This document shows positions 1-7,954 of a stretch of DNA of 64,000 nucleotides, piece by piece (the stretch's first letter is position 1; every line of letters starts with the position of its first letter). The notes under the pieces are model-generated. The model was not told where the DNA came from and ran no database searches. It saw only the letters and a list, made by a program, of their open reading frames with translations. The stretch covers positions 1 to 64,000 of the forward strand of contig NZ_MKKC01000142.1 of NCBI RefSeq assembly GCF_001942255.1. The letters are read 5' to 3'. Both the position numbers and the translations under genes were made by a program. This stretch comes from Nocardiopsis sp. CNR-923. GTDB taxonomy: Bacteria; Actinomycetota; Actinomycetes; Streptosporangiales; Streptosporangiaceae.

Positions 1-109
1 GGACGATCTCCCAGAGCCCATCGGGCAACACGTCACTCACAGTCCGTGATCATGCCAGGCTCGGAGTCATCTCGCAGGACTTTTGAGATGAGCTCTTAGA
101 GGAATCACC

Positions 110-355
110 GTGAATACCATGCTCCGTGTCGACCCTCGGCAGCGGCGGCGTCTGGAAGAGATCATCCGCAACCTCGGGGACCGCATCGAGGAGGCCCGCG
201 TCAACGGCTGGCTCGGAGAGGTCCAAGGACTCCAGACCAGCCTCGAAGCCGCCCGGAACAAGCTCTCCTCCCTGGACCGGCTGGCTCGGAACCGCATGCG
301 CAACCGGACCTCGGTCGGCTTGGGCATGCCGATCATCCCCGGAGAAGAGCGATGA
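110..355 (+). CDS. small conserved actinobacterial hypothetical protein
   Basis: This encodes an 81-residue, highly charged helical protein. The GTG start at 110 is preceded by AGAGGA at 98-103. The middle of the protein (RIEEARVNGWLGEVQGLQTS) matches a small protein type that I recall from actinomycete genomes, often beside recombinases or integrases; this association is from memory. No enzyme motif is visible. It begins with a basic segment (RQRRRLEEII) and is predicted mostly alpha-helical, possibly a short coiled coil. The upstream 109 bases hold only a short CATCTC/GAGATG inverted repeat at 69-90 and the ribosome binding site. It is a real gene by codon bias, but its function is unknown. 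Confidence 0.6.
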   Translation: MNTMLRVDPRQRRRLEEIIRNLGDRIEEARVNGWLGEVQGLQTSLEAARNKLSSLDRLARNRMRNRTSVGLGMPIIPGEER

Positions 356-398
356 CCGCCGCACTGCCCCACGTGCTGAAAGCAGCGCAGTGAGGGAG

Positions 399-916
399 CT
401 ACTGGCTGCGCGACTCCCCGTCGCGCCATGCGTCGGTGGCACAGGCAACCTCGAAGTGCCACCACCCGTCCTCTCGGCCGCGAACGAGCAACGCCTTGAG
501 TCCGTCAAGGTCTGCATCGGCGGGCACGGTGAAGGCGACCAACGGGAATTCCTCGCTGAAGACCTCACCGCCCAGGCCAAACGGCGACAGCAGCTCATGC
601 ACAGCCCGAGCGCTTCGCCCCAGCGGGCCGGAGGGAATGGGCAGGACCCGGATGGTGCAGTTACCCGACGCCTCCACCCGCTCCTTCGCCCAGTGGAGGC
701 CGTCGGCGTCCGTCGCGAACCGCACGATCTCGCCCTCGGCCACCCCGTCCTGCAAGAAGGGACGCTCTCCACCCGGGCGGTATCGCAGCTCAGCCGCGTG
801 GCCCACAACCCCTCAGTGTCATGCGGAAGCCAGCCTTCTCGCGGCACAAACCGGTACCACACCTTGATCCGACCGTTCTCAGCAGCGACGGGCTCGGATG
901 GAGTCATGGAAGTCAT
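399..916 (-). pseudogene. DUF4265 domain protein, frame broken once
   Basis: Two overlapping frames together give a full DUF4265 protein. The N-terminal part (about 916 to 765) contains KVWYRF, EGLWATRL and TARVESVP. The C-terminal part (about 760 to 399) contains GEIVRFATDADGLHW, SGNCTIRVLP and a tail ending WWHFEVACATDAW, all typical of this family. The frames join at about 757-762, where adding one base restores V-P-F-L-Q-D-G-V. The start at 916 is the likeliest ATG; 907 and 925 are alternatives. DUF4265 has no known reaction. Because many other genes here need the same one-base repair, this may be an intact gene carrying a sequence error rather than a true pseudogene. Confidence 0.75.
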
Positions 917-963
917 GGTCCACATGATCGCGCACTCACCCTGAAGCATCGAACGCAAGTACG

Positions 964-1191
964 CCTGCTCTTAGTCCAGAAAAGGGCCTCCGCCAAGCCG
1001 GTGGGAGTGACGGTCCAGAACGACTGGGCCGCCTCACCGAAGTAGATGATCAGGTGGCAGTGCCGGGCCTGGACAGTGGCGGCTTGGGCGTGTTCGACGG
1101 CGAACTCGGATCTGTTGCCGCCCAGGCGGGGCAGGCGCTGGGCGCGGCGTGCCCGACAGGAGTTGTGGTCGCACACGGGAAGGGACTGCGC
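964..1191 (-). pseudogene. remnant of a small Cys protein paralogous to 11885-12235
   Basis: The minus-strand translation contains CDHNSCRARRAQRLPRLGG, then SEFAVEHAQAATVQARH, YFGEAAQSFW and TGLAEA. This aligns along its length with the intact gene at 11885-12235 (CRSCRAQALPRLGG, EFALEHHRAAQVQARH, FGESTQSFW, TGLYEA). The copy here has lost the expected C-terminus, because the frame changes after TGLAEA near 975, and no good start is visible. The family usually travels with HATPase, XRE-DUF5753 and DUF397 genes, so this may be a leftover of a second such module. Its function is unknown. Confidence 0.55.
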
Positions 1192-1539
1192 CGAAGGCGT
1201 CCGGTCCAAGGGACATGACCCGGGGGAAGCGTCCATGGGCAAGCTCCTGTGACGTCGCTCTCGGTGGGGCGGAAGGTGTGTCACAGGCCACGATCTCGTT
1301 ACGGGCACCCAACTTCTCAGGTCAGTACACCCCTGCTGATGCGCGCAAGCTACAAACGGTCAGTCCTGACCTGGATTGCCCAGTCGCACCAATGAACGAG
1401 AGGCGATCCTGTCTGTTCTCAGGCATCGCGGGGGCGACCTTGGTCGACTCCCCGCACCAGGCGCCTCCGGAATGTCACCTTGCTGAGGCATACTCCTGAA
1501 CGCCGGTTCCCTCAGTGCTGACGACGCCGAAAGGGCTCA
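1192..1539. other. intergenic region without a supported gene
   Basis: This stretch of about 350 bases lies upstream of the helicase gene at 1540. Open frames are present, but none has coding-like composition or a recognisable protein. The only clear element is the GAAAGGG ribosome binding site at 1529-1535 for the next gene. No convincing -35/-10 pair was seen. Confidence 0.5.
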
Positions 1540-4500
1540 GTGACTTCCCCGAGCACACTCCCCGAACCCGCCGACCAGTTCCTCACCGCCCTCGCCCACG
1601 AGGTCAGGGCCCAGTTGGCCGACGACGCCAACTCCAAGGAGAAGGTCGCCCTCAAGGACGGCGAACGCGTTCGAGTCGGCGACAGCGACCATCCCCACGA
1701 GTACCTGTTCTCCTGCACCCGTTGGAAGGACTCCTTCGACTCCGACCGGCTTCTGGTACGCCTTTCCCGGTCTCGCCGCCCCTGGCAGCACGCCGCGGCC
1801 ACAGCCCACCCCGACGGGAAGATCCTCGTCACCACGGAGGCCGACCTCGGTGACCGCCCCGGAAACGTCCAGCTCCGCGACGACGAGACGCGGTCTCTGA
1901 CCGCCCTCGCTGACCGGGTCCGGGATTGCGAGCAGCGCCCCGGGCCCGTGAACGTGGCAACCGCAGCCTGGATCCTCGGGGACGGTGATCCCTCGGTCGG
2001 GGTGCTGGCCAGCCCGCACCGATACATCAGCGGGTACCAGGACATGAAACTGAACGAACACCAGCGCCGTGCTGTGGAACAGGCCCTGGGCAGCGACATC
2101 ACCTTCATCTGGGGCCCACCCGGTACCGGCAAGACCGCGGTGGTCTCCCTCATCGCCGAGGGCTCCTATCGCCTCGGTGAGCGGATCCTGTTCCTGGCCC
2201 CCACCCGGGTGGCCGTCGACCAGGCGCTGGAGCGGGTCTGCGAACAGTTGGAAGGTGAGGACGACTTCGACACCGGTCTGGTACAGCGCGCCGGGGACAT
2301 CGAGGTCACCTCGCTCCGGGAACGGTTCGGTTCGATGATCGACCTGGAGATGATCGCCGGACGACTGGGCGTCGACCTATCCGCCCGGGCCGAGGAACTG
2401 GAGGAGACCCTCAAGGCCGCCGCGGCCCAGCGCCTCGCATACGAACGCCTCACCCAAGCCGAGGCGGAGTTGGGGAGCGGATGTTCCCTTGCGGGGGACC
2501 TCACCAACGAGATCTCCCGCCACCGAGCTCGAACCACCCGTGCCCAAAGGGAACTCGACCAGGTGGCCGCGAGCGCCAAGGCGATCGGCACACCCTCGGG
2601 ACCGTTCGCCAAACGCAAGGCCGAGCGGCTGACCCGCCTGCTTGAGGAGCGGGACCGCCTGCGCAACAACCTCAAGGAGGACCAGTCACGGATCGACGAC
2701 GCCGTCGCGCGCCTGGAGGACATCAACGCGACGATCACCGAACGTGTCCGGGAACGGGACTCCGCTCTGGAAGCCACCCGCGGCCTTCCTTCCGCTGAGG
2801 CCGTAGAGGCACTGATCAGCCAGGCCGAGGCGGAGCTCGCCGAAGTTCGGAAGGAGCTGGACGGACTGCTGGAGGCGGTCCGTTCACGGTGCCGGGTCAT
2901 GGGCACGACCCTGTCGAAGGCTTTGCAGAGCCGCCGCCTCATGGACGAGGTGGATACCGTGATCATCGACGAGGCCGGCATGGTCGACCTTCCCTCCGCG
3001 TGGTGTGCGGCCGGGTTGGCCGACAAGCGTGTCATCGTCGCCGGGGACTTCCGGCAACTGCCCGCCATCACCCAGGCCTCGGGGTCCCGGGCCCTCCAGC
3101 CTGAGGAGCAAGAGCACTCCCGATACTGGATGGACCGAGACGTCTTCCACGCCGCGGGGCTGGTCGCCCCCTCCGGTCGGGTGAACGACGATCCCCGCCT
3201 GGTCGGCCTGAACACGCAGTACCGTATGCGCCCCGACATCTGTGCCGTGGTCAACCAGGTCGCCTACCGTGACGCTCCCCTGGCCACCGGGCGCTCGGAC
3301 CAGTCCCGGCTACCGCACTCACCGCTGGTGGACCGACCGGTGGTTCTGGTAGACACCTCCGACAGCCGTGTCCATGTCGGCGGCGCGGGTCGGCACAAGT
3401 CCAACCCGGTACACGAGGCCGTCATCCACGAGCTGGTGCGTGGGCTGCAGTACGACGGGATCCTGCCCGGACGCAAGCACGACGGTCCCGTCTCAGCAGA
3501 CCAGCGCATGGCGGTCATCTCTCCCTATCGTGACCAGGTCAAGCACCTGCGCAGCAGCCTGAAGTACCGGTTCGGCCAGGAGTACGAGGGGCTGGCTGAC
3601 ACCGTGCACCGGTTCCAGGGCAGTCAGCGGCCCGTGGTCATCGTGGACACCGTGGCCGGTGCCGGGGACACACCGGGCTTCTTCTACAGCGGCACGGGGA
3701 TGTCCTCGTCTACGGCCCGGCTACTCAACGTGGCACTGAGCCGGGCCCAGGACCACCTCGTGGTCGTCGCTGACGTCGAGTACCTGCGCGAACACCTGCG
3801 TCCGGGCAGCGAGACCGTCATCATGCTCGACACCCTGGAGGAGTCGGCCCAGCGGATCCCCGCCCAGGAACTGGTTCCCGTCCGTAGCGCTGGCGATCTC
3901 GTCGGCCTCAGCGAGGAGGAGCTGCGCCGTCCCGCCTTCTTCCCCGCCGACGAGGTGACCAGGGCCTTGGAGTGGGACCTGGCCCGGGCCAACGAGAGCA
4001 TCGAGATCTACTGCGCCTTCCTCAACAAGGGCCCCGTCGAACGCTGGCTCAAGCACCTGGCCCCGCGTATTGCCCAAGGGGTGCGAGTCACCGTGTTCAC
4101 CCGACCGATCGGTGACAACCAGGACAAGAACGCCGAACGGCACGAGGCGCAGATCCGGCGCCTGCAAGAACAGGGGTGCGAGGTACGCCCCCGCGAGCGG
4201 ATGCACGAGAAGGTCGTGGTGCTGGACGGCACGGTGCTCTGGCACGGTTCCCTGAACCTGTTGTCGAGCAACGGGCCCACCGACCTGATGATGAGGTTGA
4301 CCGACCCCGATGCCTGCGATCGGGTCCGGCACATCGTGGAACGGGCCCGCCGGGACCAACCGCTGCAACACGTCCGTCAGGCCCAGAGCGAGCAAGTGGC
4401 CCCCGCGGACGCCCCCGGTATCGGCGAGGTGGTGGGCGACCGCCTGTACCTCAAGGTCCCCTTCGGCGAGAAGGACGTGGCCAAGCGCGAGGTCAGTGCC

Positions 4501-4575
4501 CGGTGGGACAGAGAGGCCCGCCTGTGGTGGGTAAGCCCGGACACTCCGCGGGAGAAACTCACCCGCTGGCTGTGA
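1540..4575 (+). CDS. SF1 helicase-PLD nuclease fusion, Mokosh type II-like
   Basis: This is a 1011-residue protein with a GTG start and GAAAGGG four bases upstream. Residues 170-760 form a Upf1/DNA2-like superfamily 1 helicase: Walker A WGPPGTGKT (about 191-199), a long coiled-coil insertion (about 275-450), Walker B VIIDEAG (about 474), GDFRQLP (about 505), QYRMRP (about 560), VHRFQG (about 689) and LLNVALSRAQ (about 728). Residues 800-930 form a phospholipase D-type domain with one HKD motif (MHEKVVVLDG about 888, GSLNLLSSNG about 903). Residues 966-1011 match DUF5710. A single protein joining an RNA-type helicase to a PLD nuclease is the published layout of Mokosh type II, so antiphage function is inferred. 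It is the plus-strand neighbour of the DISARM genes and converges with them. The family assignment is by architecture only. Confidence 0.8.
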   Translation: MTSPSTLPEPADQFLTALAHEVRAQLADDANSKEKVALKDGERVRVGDSDHPHEYLFSCTRWKDSFDSDRLLVRLSRSRRPWQHAAATAHPDGKILVTTEADLGDRPGNVQLRDDETRSLTALADRVRDCEQRPGPVNVATAAWILGDGDPSVGVLASPHRYISGYQDMKLNEHQRRAVEQALGSDITFIWGPPGTGKTAVVSLIAEGSYRLGERILFLAPTRVAVDQALERVCEQLEGEDDFDTGLVQRAGDIEVTSLRERFGSMIDLEMIAGRLGVDLSARAEELEETLKAAAAQRLAYERLTQAEAELGSGCSLAGDLTNEISRHRARTTRAQRELDQVAASAKAIGTPSGPFAKRKAERLTRLLEERDRLRNNLKEDQSRIDDAVARLEDINATITERVRERDSALEATRGLPSAEAVEALISQAEAELAEVRKELDGLLEAVRSRCRVMGTTLSKALQSRRLMDEVDTVIIDEAGMVDLPSAWCAAGLADKRVIVAGDFRQLPAITQASGSRALQPEEQEHSRYWMDRDVFHAAGLVAPSGRVNDDPRLVGLNTQYRMRPDICAVVNQVAYRDAPLATGRSDQSRLPHSPLVDRPVVLVDTSDSRVHVGGAGRHKSNPVHEAVIHELVRGLQYDGILPGRKHDGPVSADQRMAVISPYRDQVKHLRSSLKYRFGQEYEGLADTVHRFQGSQRPVVIVDTVAGAGDTPGFFYSGTGMSSSTARLLNVALSRAQDHLVVVADVEYLREHLRPGSETVIMLDTLEESAQRIPAQELVPVRSAGDLVGLSEEELRRPAFFPADEVTRALEWDLARANESIEIYCAFLNKGPVERWLKHLAPRIAQGVRVTVFTRPIGDNQDKNAERHEAQIRRLQEQGCEVRPRERMHEKVVVLDGTVLWHGSLNLLSSNGPTDLMMRLTDPDACDRVRHIVERARRDQPLQHVRQAQSEQVAPADAPGIGEVVGDRLYLKVPFGEKDVAKREVSARWDREARLWWVSPDTPREKLTRWL

Positions 4576-4589
4576 CAGCCCTACCCCGC

Positions 4590-4616
4590 CGCCCGCGCCC
4601 TCTCGGGGCGCGGGCG
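4590..4616. terminator. hairpin terminator after the helicase-PLD gene
   Basis: A GC-rich stem with ten-base arms CGCCCGCGCC (4590-4599) and GGCGCGGGCG (4607-4616) and a seven-base loop begins 15 bases after the stop at 4575. There is no T tract, as is common in actinomycetes. It lies between convergent genes. Confidence 0.65.
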
Positions 4617-4677
4617 TGGCTACCAGGGGCCGGTGGCGCGGTCGAGTACCGGTTTCACCCGTCCTGTGATCGGCCTG

Positions 4678-5091
4678 CTACCCATACTCTCGGCGGCTCC
4701 ACCGGCGCACCGCCCACCCTGGCGCAAGGGTGGCGCCGAGTTGGAGCAGGTGCATTTCCAGTGCTCCCGTGGCCGCTTGAAGGGTGGAGCGGCTGGGGTG
4801 GTCCTCGTCCCAGACAAGTGAGATGTCCTCGCGCACGGTCTGAAACACCGCGGCGAAGTCCTGCCACGACCACGCCTCGGTCATGGCCGCCCATCGACGG
4901 GCCTGGAGTTCAACGGAAGGGAATTCCTTCTCCTTCAGCTCCGGATGGACGGGTTCGGGCTGGGGTTCCCTCACCGGGGGTGCCGGAGCCGGTTCGATGA
5001 CCTCGTTCCGGACAGGGGCGGTCCGCGCGGGCTGCGCGGACCGCATTTCCCTGATCCGGGCCGGACCGGTCTCCATGGGGTGCATGTCCAA
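4678..5091 (-). CDS. hypothetical protein, 137 residues
   Basis: I do not recognise this protein. The first half is Pro/Glu-rich and probably disordered (PAPAPPVREPQPEPVHPE). The second half looks folded and helical (WAAMTEAWSWQDFAAVFQTV, then a Leu-rich helix ALEMHLLQLGATL). The listed start is a TTG at 5091; ATG codons at 5085 and 5076 are possible and no strong ribosome binding site separates them. It is transcribed in the same direction as drmC (start 6083, end 5283) and lies 191 bases beyond its stop, so it could be the last gene of the DISARM operon. That link is positional only. Confidence 0.55.
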   Translation of the reverse strand: MDMHPMETGPARIREMRSAQPARTAPVRNEVIEPAPAPPVREPQPEPVHPELKEKEFPSVELQARRWAAMTEAWSWQDFAAVFQTVREDISLVWDEDHPSRSTLQAATGALEMHLLQLGATLAPGWAVRRWSRREYG

Positions 5092-5282
5092 GACCGTTCA
5101 GAAGAATTCCGGATCTGGCCTTGTCAAGGAACCACGTTCCTTGCCCCGAGAATCCCGGCACGACCGTACAGCCCGTCCTCAGCACGCGCAGGTGTGAAAC
5201 CTGCAAGCCGAAATCAACGGAAAACCCGAGCCGCGGATCACCAGTAGCCGGACCACGGTCCGGAGAGACGGAGAAAGATCGG

Positions 5283-6083
5283 TCAGACGCGTTCCAGGGG
5301 GCCATCAGGCCCCATGAGCGCACGGAAGTGGCTCACCAGTCGCTTGACCTGGGACGGGTCGCGGACCAGGACACCCACTTCGACGTTGTGGTGCAGGGCG
5401 TGCCCGGTGAGGTTGGCGCTACCCACCAATGCCTTGCTGGTGTCAGCGGCCACCAGCTTGGCGTGCATGGACGCCTTGCCGTTGGCACCACGGCGCGCCT
5501 CGGGCCATCGCCACAGCCGGACCTGATCGGTCATGTGTGTGAAGGGGGTCGTGAACGCCTTCAGCGCCCCGGTCCTCTCCTCCAGCAGCACGTCCACCAC
5601 CACTCCGCGTTCGGCCGCCGCGGTCAGCTCCTCCACCATCCGGGTCGAGGGGTGGTGGGCGTAGCTCACCACCAGCAGCCGCTTGCGCGCCGAATGGATC
5701 ACCTCTTCCAGTGCGGCGCCAGTGGTGCGCGCGGCGCTCTTGTGCAGTGCGGAGCCACCGGACGGGCCGGTCGCCACGACGCTGGAACGGCGTTGGTCGG
5801 CCCGCTCCACAGCGGCGGCCGCACCGAGCAGGGCCAGGCCCAGGGCCTCACCGCTCAGGTGGGGCCGGCGGTGCCAGAGCCGGGCCAGGTCGGCGGCGTG
5901 GTGGCCCATACCCGCCACCGGGTGGGCGTCGAGCAGCACATGCTCCACCTGCCCGGGATCGGTGCACTGCACCAAGACAGAGGCCCATCGCCGAGCGACG
6001 GTGGGGTTCAGCCGTCCGGCGAGTTTTGCCAACTCCAGGGCCCAGCGTTCACGTTCCGTCTCCTTCGCGGGGTCCGGGGTCAC
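5283..6083 (-). CDS. drmC: DISARM phospholipase D-like protein DrmC
   Basis: This is a 266-residue protein with a GTG start that overlaps the drmB stop (GTGA at 6080-6083). The C-terminal half carries a PLD fold with one HKD motif: MHAKLVAADT near residue 205, followed by GSANLTG near 219. The N-terminal part is helical (ERERWALELAKLAGRLNP). Size, domain and position after drmA and drmB fit DrmC, the PLD-like component of DISARM. DrmC is reported to be dispensable for protection in some systems; its exact reaction is not established. The gene appears intact. Confidence 0.88.
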   Translation of the reverse strand: MTPDPAKETERERWALELAKLAGRLNPTVARRWASVLVQCTDPGQVEHVLLDAHPVAGMGHHAADLARLWHRRPHLSGEALGLALLGAAAAVERADQRRSSVVATGPSGGSALHKSAARTTGAALEEVIHSARKRLLVVSYAHHPSTRMVEELTAAAERGVVVDVLLEERTGALKAFTTPFTHMTDQVRLWRWPEARRGANGKASMHAKLVAADTSKALVGSANLTGHALHHNVEVGVLVRDPSQVKRLVSHFRALMGPDGPLERV

Positions 6084-7954
6084 CGGAAGTACCCGAGCCC
6101 GGCGGGCAGGTCCTGGGAGATGGTGTCGACCAGCAGGGTGCGGTCCAGGTAGTGGTTGTTGCGCTCGCAGGAGGTCTCGGAGGCGAACAGGCACACGTGG
6201 CAGGCGGCCCCGTGCAGGCGGGCGTGGTCGTCGGGGTCGTGTTCGGCGCACAGGGGGTCGGAGCTGCACAGGCGGGCGGCATCCAGGGCGTGGTCGATGA
6301 GCAGTCCCAGCCGGTCCGGGTCGGCGCCGAGGGCGACGAGCCCGCCGAGGGTGCCCTCGCTGTCAGGAGCGGCGGTGTAGAGCAGGATGCCCGCCATGGC
6401 GTCGGATCCGCCGCGCGCGTACACCTTCTCGGCGATCCCGGAAGCGCTGTACCCGGCTTCCAGAGAGAGTTCGCGGATGAGGCAGTGGGCGAGCGAGTGC
6501 AGCAGCGCGTAGCGCATCCCCGGCCAGTCCGCGGGCGGCAGATTACGGGCCTGGCGCCAGCGTTCATGGCCGCCGGTGAGCTGCTTCTCCCGCTCCTTGA
6601 CGGCCGGGGCCGACTCCCACGCGGCCAGGGGTTCCTCGGCGAAGCGCAGGAAGATCCCCTCGCCCCGCTGCTCGGCGCAGGGCACCCACTCCGGGGCTTT
6701 GGCGGACAGCGGGGCGATGCGGTTGTCGTCGGTGGTGACCACGTCGAACTCGGGGGCGTCCACCCGGGTGAAGCCGTACAGGGCGCTGACCACGCGCAGT
6801 CGGGGCACCAGCACCACCTCCGCCAGGCGCTCGCGGTGGTTCTTCGCCACCCTGCCCACGTGCTTGGTGGTGAAGTCGGGCAGGTCCACGTCCTTGGGCT
6901 GGGTGAAGGCCTCCCATTCGGGTCCGGCCAGGTCCACCTCCTCGTCCTCGCTCGGCGGCGCCGTGTCATCCGACTGCGCGTCGGCCGCTTGGGCCTGGAC
7001 TTCGTCCCATACCGCGTCGAAGCCGAACTCGTCGAGGTCGGCCCAGAAGACCATCTGCCGGATCGTGTGCTCCACCTGCTCCTTCGGCAGAACCGCCAAC
7101 GCCCCGAGCGTGGTCATGTGCTCGGCGACGGCGTCCTTGAGCGCGGTGTCGCCCTGCGGCAGACTGAAGACCCGCATCTGGGTGGGGAACCAACTGTTGG
7201 TGGCGCCCAGCACCATGGTGCGGGGTTCCTGGTCGCAGGACTCGAACGCGGCCAGGTGGGGGTGACGGCCGCGGCAGCGGGGCAGGTTCACCGCGTTCTC
7301 GGGGCCGAACGCCTCACCCATCGAACGGCCGCCGCCCTGGTTCGGGTCGTCGTTGCATCCCTCGCAGATCACCAGGACGCTGGCGGCCTCGCCCGTGGTG
7401 CCCTGCTCGACCAGTTTGAGGGTGTGTTCCCCCGTTTCCGGGACCTGGCCGCGGTGGGCGAAGTACACCCAGGGGAAGTCGTCCAGGTGCCCGGCTTCGC
7501 AGGCCATGACGAACCGGGCGGGGACGGCCGCAGGACGTCTGTTGCCCTCACCCCGGCAGCCGTGCACGTAGCGGGTCCGGTCCGGGCTGTAGGGGGTGGA
7601 GATCAGGTCGAAGGCGCCCGAGTCCGCGGAGGACAGCCGGTGGCATTTGGTGCAGCGCAGCCAACGGGGGAAGGCGGACACGGGCACCCCGATCTTGGCC
7701 CATTCGTCGAAGACGTTGGCGGTGGAGGGCACCCAGGGAGGGCTGCGCAGCTCCTTGACCTGGGGTCCGAGTTTGCGTCGGACCGCGTCCAGGAGCCGGT
7801 CCTCCTGCAGGGGTGCGGCGTGGGCGCTCTTCCAGGCGTCGAGCCCGCGCACCACCACGGACAGGTTCGGCAGGTCGACGAGAGCGCCGATACCGAAGGT
7901 GTGCAGGAGCTGGCTGGTGCGCAGCTCACCGACACGGATGGGATCGTTGTTCAT
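6080..7954 (-). CDS. drmB: DISARM DUF1998 protein DrmB
   Basis: This is a 624-residue protein whose ATG overlaps the drmA stop (ATGA at 7951-7954), so the two are probably translationally coupled. It opens with LRTSQLLHTFGIGALVDLPN, a characteristic DrmB beginning. Paired cysteines occur near residue 103 (CTKCHRL) and 203 (CEGCND), and the C-terminal DUF1998 region holds more (CSSDPLC, then CHVCLFASETSC near 590). DrmB partners the DrmA helicase in the DISARM core complex that restricts phage DNA. The Cys clusters suggest metal binding, which is inferred. No frame break was seen. Confidence 0.92.
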   Translation of the reverse strand: MNNDPIRVGELRTSQLLHTFGIGALVDLPNLSVVVRGLDAWKSAHAAPLQEDRLLDAVRRKLGPQVKELRSPPWVPSTANVFDEWAKIGVPVSAFPRWLRCTKCHRLSSADSGAFDLISTPYSPDRTRYVHGCRGEGNRRPAAVPARFVMACEAGHLDDFPWVYFAHRGQVPETGEHTLKLVEQGTTGEAASVLVICEGCNDDPNQGGGRSMGEAFGPENAVNLPRCRGRHPHLAAFESCDQEPRTMVLGATNSWFPTQMRVFSLPQGDTALKDAVAEHMTTLGALAVLPKEQVEHTIRQMVFWADLDEFGFDAVWDEVQAQAADAQSDDTAPPSEDEEVDLAGPEWEAFTQPKDVDLPDFTTKHVGRVAKNHRERLAEVVLVPRLRVVSALYGFTRVDAPEFDVVTTDDNRIAPLSAKAPEWVPCAEQRGEGIFLRFAEEPLAAWESAPAVKEREKQLTGGHERWRQARNLPPADWPGMRYALLHSLAHCLIRELSLEAGYSASGIAEKVYARGGSDAMAGILLYTAAPDSEGTLGGLVALGADPDRLGLLIDHALDAARLCSSDPLCAEHDPDDHARLHGAACHVCLFASETSCERNNHYLDRTLLVDTISQDLPAGLGYFR

